Positions 1 to 12,481 are shown, counted from the first letter of the stretch. The stretch is DNA of 64,000 nucleotides from Ligula intestinalis (GCA_036362985.1 JAYGXS010000003.1:51080977-51144976); one strand, 5' to 3'. Notes: generated by a model from the letters alone, not told the origin. Program-made: numbers and translations.

Positions 1-39
1 TAGGATGATAGTAATAGAGCAGAAATAGGTGTATGTGGT

Positions 40-70
40 CTGATGAAGGCGAGTATTCAACGAAACTGCC
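40..70 (+). ncRNA. hammerhead-like core motif (degenerate)
   Basis: CTGATGA at 40-46 is followed after 15 bases by CGAAAC at 61-66. This is the order and approximate spacing of the two conserved strands of a hammerhead ribozyme core. Similar pairs occur elsewhere in this window, at 16451-16489 and 46905-46947 on the minus strand, next to sequence resembling the 3' ends of Penelope-like elements. Stem II is not convincing here, so activity is doubtful. Confidence 0.22.
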
Positions 71-189
71 GCATTTTAGACTGAGTATTTCCGCGTGGCT
101 TCGTGTGATTCAGCGGTTGTTAATGGAAACATCTAGGTTCTCGGGGGACACGAGGCAGAGAGAATAGTTTCAAGCGGATCTCCTGTATG

Positions 190-1333
190 CTAACTGAACA
201 GATGATGGGAAGGCCTTTAGATTCAAATACACCATACATGAGGCCTACATTGATTTCCGAAAGGCCTTCGAAAGTGTTTGACACCAAATTCTCCTGCACA
301 ATTCAAGACTGATGGGCACCGGAGGTAAACGTACCATGTGGATTGAGAATAACCTCGCTGGTCGTTCTCAAATTGTGTGTAGGATGACAACGATCAAGGC
401 TCACAGTCATTGAGAGTGGAGTCCATGAAGGTAAATAGCTCGGAACGACCCTCTTTCTCCAGCTCGTTAATGATTGTGTACAGGAATTTGACTGTGACTG
501 TGCCATGTTTGCAGAAGAGTTAAAACTATAAGGCTCATCAAGAGTGCTGCCAATGAACATGATTTTCAGGAAAATATGTGTCGATTAAACGGTAGGTCAC
601 GCAGATGGCTCTACAGATGCACTGCCGATGCACCCTGCAATTTATGGGAAATCGAACTCTGGTACCTTATGCGCGATCCTACTATCCAAATGGTATCCAA
701 CTCAGAGAGGCAGAAATACGGAAGGAACTCAGCATCTGGATGACAGAGAGCCTCAGGCCTTCCATAAATTGTTGTAAGGCGCCTAAAGCTGCAATTTCAC
801 AGTTTTACGCTATGAAGCGGGCATTCACAGTTCTTGCTGATGACTATTTCTCTAAAAGATTCAATACGTTCATAAGGCCACATCTTGAATGCAAAATTCA
901 AGCCCGGAGACCGTGCATGCGGCAAGATTAAAAAGTACTCGAAAGGATGCATCGAAGGATCACAAAATAAGGAACATGCTAAGGTGCACTAGCATATGAG
1001 ATCAACCTAAATAACCTTAATCTCTATCCTGTGAATTATAAGCAGTTACGGGGAGCTTTGGTACAGACCTTGCGTATCGTGTGTCGCTTAGTCTACGCTC
1101 CCGTGTGTGACAAATCTTTTCCACTTGCCACAACAACTAATCTCCGGGGGCATCCCTTCGAACGGTATGTGCCTCAAGGACGTTTGGATGTGAGGAAGTA
1201 TTGTTTTCACTGTATCGTGGAGCCGTGGAATAACCTACCTGTGGCGATTATTAAATCCAAAACCATGAAAACATTAAAAAACCATCTTGATATTCATATA
1301 TTACTGCACAACGTGGCCTATGGGACAAAATAA
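190..1333 (+). pseudogene. CR1-like non-LTR retrotransposon relic (RT to C-terminus)
   Basis: A decayed reverse transcriptase and C-terminal region, readable only by switching frames. Around 225-360 the translation gives AYIDFRKAFESV followed by a stretch ending LAGRSQIV, matching RT motif A and the next block of CR1/Jockey-group LINEs. Around 440-510 it gives LFLQLVNDCVQ and then MFAEE where the catalytic FADD is expected, so the active-site aspartates are lost. From about 720 to 930 it gives ELSIWMTESLRPSINCC and RPHLEC, and at 1031-1333 QLRGALVQTLRIV, NLRGHPFERY and WNNLPVAII. These are the conserved C-terminal blocks of this LINE group. Several stops and frameshifts make it non-functional. 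Family identity comes from remembered motifs; the exact clade is unsettled. Confidence 0.75.
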
Positions 1334-1532
1334 CCGTGAAACACCAATGCACGATATAGGTGTCTACATTCTATTGACCGAAAACATTTTTACATTGCTT
1401 CTAATTCTTTAGATTTTGATGTGACAAATAGGGCGTTCAAAGGCGCAAACCTTCTTTTTTCCTCACGCACACACTGACTGACTGTCACCGCAAATAGCCA
1501 TTACGATAAAAAGGATCTATTTTTCATAATAA

Positions 1533-2133
1533 AGTAGTCGCCTGTTATAAAGCCCACGGTAAATTGGCCCGGCCGCGTATTTAGCCCAAATCAGCTTGGG
1601 ACGGAACTTTACATAGCAAAATCCGCTGGCTAATAAGCCCAGTCACCGGCTACAAATCGCAGTAAGAAAATTGTGTTTTTGATGATGATGATGATGCGGA
1701 GGAGAACGACGACGAAGAGCCAGTTCCCACTGCTATACAGATAATAAAGTGACTTAGATGAGAGCTGCACTCTACACTCTTCAACACGGTCTACAGCCAT
1801 CAGATATCAAAAAAATTGACGATTTCTGGTTTCTGGAGAAAGACATCAAAGAGCACTTGCGAGTGAAGTTTTCTTCAAAACAACCGACACTAGAACGCTT
1901 TTTTAAGCGTGTCGCAAACCATTTTTTCTTTTTTTTATTACGTAAAATACAGACAAACAACATTCTTTGCTTGTACATAACCAAGCTCTACACATATTAC
2001 AGTACGTATGAAATGTATAGTGCCTATCCTGCGTCTGTTAATCAATAAAAAGGACTCTCCGGTTGTTGCGCTCACCGCTTATTAAGCCCAATTTGGTTTG
2101 GGCCCCATGTGGGCTTAATAGCCGGGGACTACT
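1533..2133 (+). mobile_element. pogo/Tigger-like DNA transposon, internally deleted
   Basis: The two ends form imperfect terminal inverted repeats. The left end starts AGTAGTCGCCTGTTATAAAG and the right end, read on the minus strand, starts AGTAGTCCCCGGCTATTAAG; both continue into AGCCCA. The interior (about 1678-1910) encodes an acidic run (DDDDDAEENDDEEP) and then SDIKKIDDF and KQPTLERFF. This resembles the C-terminal tail of pogo/Tigger transposases, in which an acidic stretch and a KQ-T-FF ending follow the DDE domain. No DDE catalytic core is present, so only about 0.6 kb of the element remains and it is broken by stops near 1750. Flanking bases are AT-rich but a clean TA duplication is not certain. 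Confidence 0.55.
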
Positions 2134-4964
2134 CTATATCCTACATACAAAATTCGGATTCAGTTTGTACATTAAACTGCTGCCTACCCCAGCATAAGAG
2201 CAATGCAAGTTTTCTTGATGATTCCCAGTGTGTACACATGTAGGCTGAAAAGTCACAAATGTGATGCCTAATTCTCAATAATTTCTATACCGTACGAGAA
2301 CTGCAGGCTAAAGTGACATTACGGACGATTAACTTTTTAGTTAGTCGGCGACTAAGAAACCGTTGTTGGCTTACGTTCTTAACACCCTTTGTTGATTTTT
2401 AGATATTAGAAAACGTTCATCTTATGATAACGTAATTAAAACTTACTCTTCTCCTCGACCTGTAATATACAAAAGTTGCATTAATTATGTAAATTATTAC
2501 AAACCCGCGTATCTCAAAGACGGATAAGTAAGCCTTTTCGACCAATCAAAAGGCAAGAGCAGGATTTACATTTTCGATTGCCTTATTGCTTTCCGCTTTG
2601 CGGAACAGCAGTGACAAATCTACCACTCGCGCCGAACATAAACCAAATAAATTTCCTAGGAAAAAGGCAAGGATTAGCTTCCTTAATTGGATAATTTGGA
2701 ATTATTTTGACATATTTTATCCCGTGTTAAGACGGTGTCACCACGAGCTGCCTGTCCCGGGACACGGGACCCTGTAATTAATGTTTGCCAAATTTTACAA
2801 CTTTATTTATATTGCAGACTTTCGATTTTGCATAACCTCTGAACATATAGAAGGTATAGCACCGGAACATGGCTGTTATTAAAGGATTGCCTTAGAGATG
2901 CATGTGATTTCATGGGAAAACCGATCTTACTACCAGACTCAATTCCTATCATTTGAACACACAATAGTAACCCTTCTTTGATACTGTTGTTCCTTAACTT
3001 CAAACAAAGTTCAATTGATGTAATCTTTCACCATTATTTTCCCTCAGCAAATTAATTTAACTAGGACTGCATCCCGACATTAAAACCTTCATTTACTTAA
3101 TAGGTCACGGACAATAAAAGGGGGAAATTTCCATGTAGTTACTCAAGATCCTCACCTTTCAAAGTATCCCGTTAATAATAAATTAGTTGATCTACAGGTG
3201 GCCTGAAGGTTCGGACAGTTGTAGCCGGAAATAACCACCATCCCCTTTCCCAGTGCTTCTCGAAATAACGGTGGAAAAGGCCACGGTTTATTTCTCCACG
3301 AGCGATTTTATGCTGTTTACAGGACACTGTTAACATTTTGCCTACGAGCAAATATTTTTAACCGTGACTTGTCTATCGCATGCAGTTTTTACGAGCGTTT
3401 GTTTGCGTTTTGATGTGAGGAGAGGTAGGCATCAAATAAACACCCTGATTCAATTCACGGCCCTCGGTCGGGTGGCCAGTTAAGGTTTAACTCAAACCGT
3501 ACCAACGCTGCTAAGTTCGACCTAACTGGCCCTGCTTACCTATTAAAATCCGTGGAAACACCATTTATTTTGTGTAATGTTCTTTCGAGGCCTGAGAATA
3601 ATCTATCTAGCAGGAGTTTGCAAGTTTAGTCTAAGCGTAACTCTTTTAAATTAATCGCCAGTTGTTGTCTTCGTGTTCAGTATTTTAAGCACAAAACGTT
3701 GCGTTTGGATTGCATTTAATCTTTCTGTACTCATTACACCTCGTTGGTCTACGAATTCTGCCTTAGTTGCCTTTATGTAGTTTGTTTTACGTCTGCTTTT
3801 AAATAAAAATTTTGGAGCACAAGTGCGAACGCCGAGTTTCTGGAGAGGTGGAATCGAACACCTTGGACTCAACTGGGAGAACCTTCCCACGTTCACATCT
3901 AAAAGGTGGACATCCTTTAGGTTACTCAACAATTGAAACCAATTTCGCCTAAGTTCATGCACCGGTAGAAGATTCAAGAACGCAGCTGCTTTTGCGGATT
4001 TAATTCTGACAATTTTTTGCACGTTTAGTATCTCGCTTAAACTGTAGATCTGACTGAGTTTTTCGGATCCTAAATTTTCAGGTATTTTCGAAATGTATGC
4101 GGGTTCATCAGAAGGTCGACTTGATTTAACTGCATGAAGTTGGACATTGTTAAATCGATAATGCGAGTACTTATAATTCAGGCAAGGCGGACGATAAACA
4201 GTTGCAAACCCAAGTAGTTTGGCAGCTTTTTTGCGGCTATATTGTCGAAACGCAAGCGTTTACTGTCGGTTTTCTTTGCTCTTTATTTGGTTTTGCATCA
4301 TTTTTTGGAGCCTATGCGCAATTTTGTCTGCACTCTTTAAGAAAAACGAGGATTCTGTTACGAAGATGAAAGTTTATGGTTGGACGTGGCGTAATATCAA
4401 CTTCTTGATTTGAAATCTCACCCGCAGTGGAATAGATACTAAATCATTATAGCTGTCCTTTTGACGGCTTATTATGTGCTTTGACTGTTGAAAAGACCTT
4501 GCCCATACACCAAACCTAGATATTTGTTAAGTGCCCAGCCACATCCTGTGGCGGGTTCATCAAAGCATTGTGGCTCGAAATTGTGCAACGTAGGTTATTA
4601 CTGTTAAATGAAAATGCGTTTTTTCCTTGCGGGACGCGCAACTTTAAATTCACAAGAAATGGACCTATGAGCGCTTTGATTGAATTCCACAAAATTCAAG
4701 GACAATGATTCAACCATGTACATTCGTCATTTCGCGTGGGGTCACAACGAATTTTTTTATCATACAATCAATTCCTCCACCATCTTTATGCTTTTTTGTC
4801 AGTTAAATTTCACCTTACTGCTGATTTAGGCAGTCACTAAACCCAGACAAGTTTTTATCGATATTATATTGCTTATTTTTAAAGCCGCAAGAGCCTCTGC
4901 AACTCAACCGGTCATCTACCCCTGCGTTTGTTTGTAATATTATATTTGCTTATTGTGTCAGTAC
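2134..4964. other. no gene recognised
   Basis: AT-rich sequence with only short open frames that resemble nothing I know. The longest is 123 codons on the minus strand (3651-4022), with unremarkable composition and no supporting signal. The one structured item is the hairpin at 3474-3531. Confidence 0.5.
3474..3531. repeat. inverted repeat / hairpin
   Basis: The left arm GGCCAGTTAAGGTTTAACT (3474-3492) pairs with the right arm AGTTCGACCTAACTGGCC (3514-3531) with a few mismatches and a 21-base loop. It may be a remnant of a transposon end; no function is implied. Confidence 0.6.
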
Positions 4965-5290
4965 AGTGGGCCGTGCCGTAGCTGCCATGATTAACATGGG
5001 GATCAGCTTACGCTATTTGATATTGCGGAATCGCACCCATAACAGATGTCACACACGGGGAGGGGTATCATGGCACGCCTAGGTCCCGGCTCACGCCACA
5101 CTGGCCACCTGCATGCGATCGTGCTCCCGGTCTCATTGCCTGTGTCTTGGCACCGAACTCAAGGGGATGAGGGATGCGAGCGAGTGAGAAATGCTGCTCA
5201 ATTCGATTGTCACTATAAAACTAATTTATGCTGGAGTCATCGTCCCTACGCCCACTCCCCCACTTTGTGTGGTACACACGGTGGGCTTAA
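4965..5290 (+). repeat. dispersed repeat family R2, copy
   Basis: A GC-rich segment alignable by eye with 46045-46400 and 60270-60540. Shared landmarks, in order, are GGGCCGTGC, a GCCACCTGC block, a TTGACACCG/TTGGCACCG block, a GAGTGCGGTA-like block and ACTAATTYATG. It contains no coding sequence. It is probably a non-autonomous element (SINE-like) about 0.3 kb long. Confidence 0.5.
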
Positions 5291-7196
5291 TTTGTAAAGT
5301 TGGTCAAATGGCCATTTTTTTTTTGCAGCGCACTCACTTGTAAGTAAACACGTCCGTGACATACATGCTTCGAGCTTCAACCTACTTGACTATCTGAGAG
5401 AAGAGGGAGTGGGTTTGGTCTTATATACATTCACCGCATTACTATCCTTGCTGTAAACAATCTAAGCCACTCAAGTCTCTCAAGAAGTCCTAGTGGTTAT
5501 GCCTGGGAAAGATTTCGATTGACTGAATAAGCAGGGACCCCCCAACTGAGGTTGCACTGTTTCCTTTATAACTTGATCGTTATCGCAGTTCTCCTTCGAT
5601 GGGTGCTCTGGGAACATTTTCTATCAAAACATTTTTTGGATGAATGTAGAGCCTAGCACCTGTGCGCGTGACAAGCGCAGATTGCGTTGAAAAGACGGAA
5701 TAGGAGCAGCCCAATTCTCAAACAAATCCCCGTGGAGCTGGCCGCCGTTTTGTGATTTTTGTCGCACAAAATGGAGCAAGTATCATTGGCTACTTCCGAG
5801 GTCATAATTCTATCTGATTTCTTTGTTCGGAAGCCATATTAGTAGGGTACTGCAGGTGTGTTTTGGTTTTTGTTAGGCACATATAAACGGCAAGCGGTTT
5901 TTCTGTTCAGATCCAAGGACATCACTTCGGAGGTCTACGTTAAAATTTATGCCAAAGACAAAAAACGTGCCCGTACGTCTATTAAAGAACATCAGACGTA
6001 AATTGACCAGTACATCTCCAATCTGGATTCCCACCGAAGGGCTTAAAAAACATTATAAGGCCTGCTGATGGGCCGAATTCCCTGCGTTTGCAGCACGCTG
6101 TCCTTAAAGTAAGCGAAGCGTGCACCAAGGCATTTAGCAGCCCTATCGTTTGGAAGTGGGGTGAAGCATCTTTTTTCTGAATGTCAACATGCTTATATAT
6201 GCACACATGGACATACCAAGGAACAGCAGCAAGAGAATTTAGTGGCCTCTGACAGACTGTATTCAAGAAATTTTAATGCTTAATGTCGATGCAGACATCC
6301 AGAATATGCTCCATTTTTCAAAATTTTCACATTTGCAGTTAAATTTCTGCTGCCGAGTTGAGCACAAATATTGTAAAGATTGCCATTGAGTTCTTCAAAA
6401 ATATCGCATAGAAGTTCCTTGCGATTCATCTGTTTCTGGTGGCTTCTAACGTACTCGATTTCTGAACGAAATTGTCCATCTTATGAATCGGGTACCCTGC
6501 TAACCGGTTTAACTGGGACGTAGTGTAGCCGCTTTCGTTTTCAAAAGTCGCTTGCTGTGAACCAACAGTTGAACGACCACGAGAGCCCGCATTCCATTCC
6601 CTCTATAATTTACAGGACACCTACAACTGCTCTTTGTCAAACAGAATGCACTATTATGCTTTAATGTCCACTCTTTTTAACCGAAGTTCTCAGAAAGTAT
6701 TTTAAATCAGGCTTTCTTGAGGCACACAGTGATTGAAATGGTACCTTTCCCAAGGTATATTTCTTCTTACGCGGGCGCTGGAAAGGTAAATATGCAACTT
6801 TATGTAAAATGCACTGCTATTATGAATGTAGCCGCCAGAACTGCATTTTCCGTCCGACCAGCAGTTCCACATTGGTTCCAGAGTAATGTGAAAATGCTCT
6901 TGGGCTTGGAAACTTAATGAACCATCACCCGAAAAAGGCTGCAAGTGCGAATTTGTGCCATCATACATGCAGATTAGCACTGTCTTGCTGTAGGGCCGTT
7001 TGCCGCTTCGAACGCTATTTCCTCGAGTGGAATTGAGTGAAAGCTGAGTCCGTTGATCAGACCGCGAGGAACATCTCATACCTCATAAGTCTGACCTCAC
7101 AGTTTAGCGCAGTTATTCGAACACAACGTTCGCAAGGGGATAGTCGCAGATCCTGTTATCGCTGAGTGAACATTTGGCTATGCGTATTCACAATAG
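5291..7196. other. no gene recognised
   Basis: Mixed-composition flank between repeat R2 and LINE-A copy 1. Open frames here (for example 5982-6266 and 6702-7079 on the minus strand) resemble no family I know and overlap on both strands. I see no repeat or RNA gene. Confidence 0.45.
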
Positions 7197-7312
7197 CCAC
7201 AGCAGACGCGTCTACGAACCGCGTTCCCACCCGCCCTCCCGGCGGCCAAGGTCTGCTACACCCATCCATCTACGTTGGATCAACTCTCCCCTCCGCCCAA
7301 TCCGCGTTTTTG

Positions 7313-8507
7313 ATGACGGAACAGCCCCTCCCGGCCACGCTGCTCCGACTCCTCCTCGCTGCCGGAATTGAGGCCAACCCTGGACCTCTCTGGTACTGCT
7401 CGTTCTGCCGAGCCGCCTGGTCCGCCGCCACTAGTCTGTACGTTGCGGCTCCTGCAATGGTTGGTGCCATCTCCGCTGCAGTGGCCTCGCCAAGGCTGCC
7501 GATTGGTCGCCCGCCTTCGCGTGTCCTGGCTGTCCCGTGCCCCCACCGATCTCCATGCCTCCAGCCCATCCGGTCCTGAACCCCAATCCTCTGGTCTCCG
7601 ACCTTGCCTCACCTCCTGGTCTTACGATCTTACAATTCAACGCCAACGGCCTCCTTGGGAACTTGACCAGCTCCTGGCCTTCATGCGGTCGCACAGCATA
7701 GCTGTGGCGGCTATCCAAGAAACAAAGTGGTCTTACTTCACTATGGTCATTTCCTGTGCCGATTACATGATTGTCCGTCACGACCGCGGCCGCAACAAAG
7801 GCAGAGGTTTGGCCTTCCTGGTGGACAAATCCATTGCCCATCATCAGCTACCCCTGCTTGGAGCAGATTTCACGGAAGTACTGGCGATTTCCCTTGACAT
7901 TGGCCCGGCGCCGCTAACCGTCGTGAACGTGTACATCCCTCCAACTTCCAGTTGTCCTCCCGGTTTCACCGCCTCTATCGCTCCCTACTTACCTTCTGGA
8001 GACATTTTGGTGCTAGGTGACTTTAACGCCCACAATGACCTGTGGTGCTCTAACTTGGCAGCCGACCCCCGCGGAGAAGCTATGGCTAATGAAATAGAAC
8101 ACGCCTTCTTTGACGTTCTCAACGAGAACAGCCAAACGCGGCTCCCGACTAACGGCGCCTCCAGCTTGCCCGATGTTTCCCTCGCCAGTCTCAGTCTGGT
8201 AGCCTTCACCATGTGGAACACGGAAATCAGCCTGGGTAGCGACCACCTCCCCATTGTGCTCGAATTGGCCATCGCCGCCGAGCGTATCAAGGCCCCCAAC
8301 CGGCACTTGATTAATTTCAGGAAAGCAGATTGGGCAGCTTTCACGACCGAATGCGAAGCCGAGATCGATGGCCTACCGCCTCCCACCTGTGTCAACACGG
8401 CGGAGCAAGCCCTTCGTCGACTACTCCTGGCAGCAGCAAGCAACCACATCCCTAACGGCCGATTCCACTTCTCCGTCCTAACTATCCGCCCGAAGCCTCC
8501 CGCCTGA
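7313..8507 (+). pseudogene. LINE-A copy 1: 2A-like/PHD region plus APE endonuclease
   Basis: The frame begins with MTEQPLPATLLRLLL and reaches the 2A-like GIEANPGP at 7364-7387. A missing base near 7410 then shifts the zinc-finger frame. The endonuclease resumes in another frame with QETKW (catalytic Glu block), VVNVYIPP, GDFNAH (Asp/Asn block) and SLGSDHLPIV (terminal SDH block). All core APE-type motifs are visible, so it was a DNA-nicking endonuclease before decay. The open frame ends at 8507, where the frame changes to reach the spacer before the RT. Copy 2 has the same change at the same place. Confidence 0.85.
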
Positions 8508-9741
8508 AACGAGAGAGAGACGAAATACGAGCGCGTGACACCAGTGACCCGCGCGTTGGCGAACTGAATAGCTTAATCACTAAGACTATCAACGATGGCA
8601 AACGCCAACGCTCGCATGAATTAGTTTCAGATTGCAATATCAGCGGCAACTCAGCTGCCACTTGGAAGCTTTTACGCAACCTCACCAAACCCCGGGCTGA
8701 TACATCTAACCAGTCTATTAGCTTCGGGGACGGCAAGTTCATTTCCAACAACGGTAAGATCGCCGCGAAGATAAACAAGTTGTTCTCGCCCCGCTCGGCG
8801 CCCAGTCCCAAAAGCCAGCGCTCCCTTCTTCGTCTCTTCCATAAAGCGCCGCCCCCAGACATTTCCTTTTCGGCTGATGCCATCCTCACCGCCGTCAAGA
8901 AAATGAAACCTTCGAAAGCCTTAGGACCGGATGGTCTGACGCCTATCAATGTGCCGCCCTCTTCAACCTTTCACTGGGAACTTCAATCATCCCCGATTGC
9001 TGGCGCCAGTCGATCGTTATCCTCCTGCTCAAAGCGGGCAAGGACCCCAGCCTAGCGACCTCTTATCGCCCAATTGCCCTCCTCAGTCCATTCGCGAAGA
9101 TCCTGGAACGGCTCATCCACCCAATTCTGGCGTCTGCGGCGGAACTATCTTGCCACCAACATAGTTTCCGATCGTGTCGAGGGACTACAACGGCGCTTTT
9201 CGGGCTCACCAACGCTATCCTCGAGGGCTTCAATCAACAGAAGCCCGCTCCACGGACCGTAGCAGTCTCAATTGACCTGTCACGAGCCTTTGACTGCGTC
9301 CGCCACGATCAGCTCCTGCAGGATTTGGTCTCGCTGAACGTCCCGACTGGCCTGGTCCGATGCTTGGCGGCTTACATCCGTGGCCGTCACGATCGTGTCC
9401 TTTTCCGGGGCGCTCTCTCTGAGCCCCGTAAGCAGACCTGTAGCGTCCCTCAAGGCTCTGTGCTCAGCCCGACGCTCTTTAGCATCTACATGCGAGAGCT
9501 CCCACTCCCCCTGGCACCTGTGCAAGTGGTATCGAACGCGGACGATGTAACGTTTTTCTGCCGGCACCATGACATCGATCAGGCTGCACAGCTCCTCACG
9601 GAGTTCATGCCTGTTGTCGAAAACTTCCTCACCCAGCGCGGAATGATGATCTCGGCAGCCAAGTCGTCCGTAACTGTTTTCACGCTTGATCCGAAGGAAT
9701 TTAATCGTCACCCGGTCATCACCGTCAACGGTGCGTCCTAA
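8508..9741 (+). pseudogene. LINE-A copy 1: reverse transcriptase domain, broken
   Basis: After the frame change the translation reads ASRLKRERDEIRARD and continues to KMKPSKALGPDGLTP, the start of the RT fingers. A deletion relative to copy 2 (just after TPINV, about 8951) shifts the frame again. SIDLSRAFDCV (motif A) lies near 9270, SVPQGSVLSPTLF (motif B') near 9445-9485, and SNADDVTFFC (motif C) near 9532-9561. The Tyr of the YADD box is Asn here, which should impair polymerisation. The frame closes at TAA 9739-9741 just before PLVRKPKLLGVRF, a block expected to continue the RT thumb. The same stop exists in copy 2. Confidence 0.88.
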
Positions 9742-10641
9742 CCGCTCGTCCGCAAGCCCAAACTCCTTGGTGTGCGTTTTGATCCGCTCTTCACGTTCGC
9801 AGACCATGCCAGAGAGACCGCAAGCAAAGTAAGCCGCTGCACCAAGGTCCTCAAGGATCTAGCAGGCACATTCTGGGGCCGCGCAAAAGAGACTTTGTCG
9901 ACTGCTTTCAAGGCGCTGGCCAAGCCGCACCTCACTTATGCGGCATCAATCTGGTCTCCTACGATGAGCTCTTCCAGCCTCCGCCGCCTCCACTCAGCAC
10001 AGAACGCTGCCTTCCGCACGATCACGGGTTGCTATAAAATGTCACCTATAGATCCTCTTCATGCGGAGGCTTTTGTTTTACCGGTCGCCCATCACAACAC
10101 TCTCCTTAGCCAGCAGTTCTGGTGGGCTTGTTCGCTACCCGGCCATCTCAATCATCACCGTTGCAGCGCTCCCGAGCCCTGCCGCAACGTCCGGCCGTCT
10201 ATTCGAGCACTCCACAAGGAAGCTGTTGTAGCGTCGCTCGCGGATCTACCTGTTGATAGCTCTGCCACCAAGACAGGCTTCCAGCGTCTCCACCAGAGAG
10301 TCGTTGTCGAGGAGAAACGTGGTTACCGTCTCCCGTTCCTTTTGGGTGGCTATCCACCTCCGATTGCGGCCTCGGAACGACATCTCCCGAGGGTCACTCG
10401 CTGTACCCTGGCGCAGCCACGCAGTGGCTACTGCATGCTCCTTCGCCAGTACCAACACCGGCTCGACCCATCCATACCTGACTGCTGCGTCTCGCCGCAT
10501 GACTGCCGTAATCTGTTTGCTTGCAGTTCCCGGCCTGGCACCCACCTCAATCCCGCGGCTCTGTGGCTCAGGCCAGTCGATGTCGCGGCTTTTCTCCGTC
10601 TCCCAACGACTCCCAGTTTGGATTCCGGCGGGGATTCCTGA
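9742..10641 (+). pseudogene. LINE-A copy 1: RT thumb and C-terminal Cys/His region
   Basis: An open frame of about 290 codons starting in LLGVRFDPLFTFADHA, then KVLKDLAGTFWG, KPHLTYAASIWSP and LHSAQNAAFRTITGCY, the conserved post-RT blocks of APE-type LINEs. It ends with LPRVTRCTLAQPRSGYC and a short Cys/His cluster. Copy 3 preserves that cluster as CCPDCGVSPHDCRHLFAC; here four residues including two-position spacing are lost (CCVSPHDCRNLFAC). Such C-terminal clusters are thought to bind nucleic acid. The frame is otherwise long and unbroken. Confidence 0.85.
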
Positions 10642-10668
10642 TCCAACTATGGGCTCCGACACACACAC

Positions 10669-12473
10669 TATAGCCCTATAACCTTGTTTATCTTGACAAC
10701 ACACTGTTGACTTTCACATTCATGTGGTCCCACGAAGCTATATAGTGCCGATGAGGTCAAGCTCGCAACAGTCCCTTTTGGCTTGTTTGCAGTTTTCTGT
10801 CCTGCTCCCCCGCCCATTCCAGTTTCTGATTAACGGGAAGTAAATATGGTTATGTGTGGGCTTTGCAAATCGAATCTCATGAAATTTAAATTGGCCTCGG
10901 TATTTACTAATAGCTGTATTAGTCGCACAGCCGTCGCGAACTTAGATGTTCACCGCGTGTCCCACAGCACTGCGACGTGCGCATGAGTTAGTTTACAGAG
11001 ACCCGCGCAGCGTCTGCCGCACTTTCCACATTTCCGCCGGGCTGCGGTTGGAAGCTCGAGTCAGGACGATTGTGGGGGATCAAGCACAATTCTATCACTA
11101 TCACTTCTACTACTGCAAGTTTTTTTAACATCGGGTGCGTTTCTTCCCTGCCTTTTAAATCAAGGACTTTGGTTACATTTTTAAAGTAGCATCAATTAGT
11201 GAAATAAAAAAAGGAATTGCTTGATTTATTCGGCGATACAATAGATTTCCAATGCTAACCAGCGTTATAAACTGTGTTTTCGACCCGAAAACTTTATGTA
11301 AGTGGAGCTGTAACATACATTATCGTGCAGCATAACCCCAGGATTTTTCAGTCACGTCAGGATAGCGGCTTTTGAAGGAACGCCTTTCTGACTGTCAGCA
11401 AAAAGTGTACTCTGTGAAAAAGGCGACTTAAGTAGTATGTGTTCTCTCACAGATTTTCAAAGCCTTTATAAATTTAGAGAACTTGAATCGAAAATATGCC
11501 TAAGGAGTATCTTTTTTACTAGTCTTGTGGCGCATTAGACCCTCTTCTAACTAAACTTTAAGCATTTATACTTGAAGAGACGGCATCTTTCAGTTCTAAA
11601 AACGTGTCTAAATTGCCGACTAATTTTGAAATATACTTGCCTTCAAGGTTTCCAAACTAAGATCTGTGAATATTCTGTCTAAGGAATAGAGCATATTTCC
11701 TTATGCTGTGGGGAAGAAATCGCATGGCTCTCATAAAATTTTGCGATGGACGTGGGTAATGTTATATACTTTATAGGCAACATTAGTAACTTCACGGATA
11801 CGATGTATTATAAATGTACATTCCACCGTCCTAAAAGTTCCTATAATTAGGAACCGAAAAATAGGATTCCTTCAAGTATACAATTTTAAGAAGGCGTGAT
11901 CTCCTACAAAGAACATTTTTGTGCATGCTTCCAGGAATAGACTAAAATTTATAAAGGCATTAAAAAGCCGTGAGTAAAATGCATTCTCTCGAAGTAGCCA
12001 TTTGTTTTACAAATGTACTTTTTACAGGTGGTCAGAAAAAAATTATTCAGAAGCCAGCATCCTGGCCAGCTTGAAGTACCTTGAGATTAGGCCGTACTTT
12101 TGTCAGTATTAGAACTTAACTTTAATAATCCGTTCGAATTGAAAACAGATTTTAAAATTTCGGTTGACATTTCCTGGAGTCTACCGTCATAACTCACCAC
12201 ATGTTTGCTCGAAGAGGGCCATTTTCTCCCCTGGTCACATGCCTTGCCAAATAAGGAAATTGACGCGTCTCGAAAAATTATCGCAACTGTTTACGCCTTC
12301 AATGTAAAAGAACAGGCGGTTGAAGCCGCATTTTCGGCAAAATCAAATAACTCATGCATCTTCTGGCAGGATTTATGTAAAGCCTTCCACCTTCTTCGCT
12401 CCGTCCCGTTTTGCATAAGCTTTTTCAGTGTAATGAATCGCCTCACTTTTTTCTCCTTCTGTCGATTTCATAG
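10669..12473. other. gene-upstream region; nothing recognised
   Basis: An AT-rich segment between LINE-A copy 1 and the first coding exon of the PPP1R16-like gene. The 5' UTR exon(s) and promoter of that gene may lie here or further left, but I see no distinctive core-promoter element. The last bases (about 12440-12473) form a pyrimidine-rich tract ending in ATAG, read as a 3' splice site. Confidence 0.4.
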
Positions 12474-12481
12474 CCACGGCA

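Larger units (their letters stand above)
7197..10668 (+). mobile_element. LINE-A copy 1: APE-type non-LTR retrotransposon, near full length, defective
   Basis: About 3.5 kb, homologous along its whole length to copy 2 (38939-42464, minus strand). Order: 2A-like motif and PHD-like zinc finger, APE endonuclease, reverse transcriptase, then a C-terminal Cys/His region. The common 5' region begins around CCACAG/AGACGCGTCTACG and the common 3' end is GGGCTNCGACACACACAC. Compared with copy 2 it has a one-base loss in the zinc finger, a roughly 35-base deletion around 8951, Asn for the catalytic Tyr in the RT YADD box, and a 12-base loss removing two cysteines near 10486. The 2A motif points to the CR1/Ingi-related groups known to carry it, but the clade is not determined. 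No clear target-site duplication was found. Confidence 0.9.

Noticed and set aside
3651..4022. A 123-codon minus-strand frame
   Set aside because: No recognisable domain, no splice or promoter context, AT-rich surroundings; length within chance for a 64 kb window.
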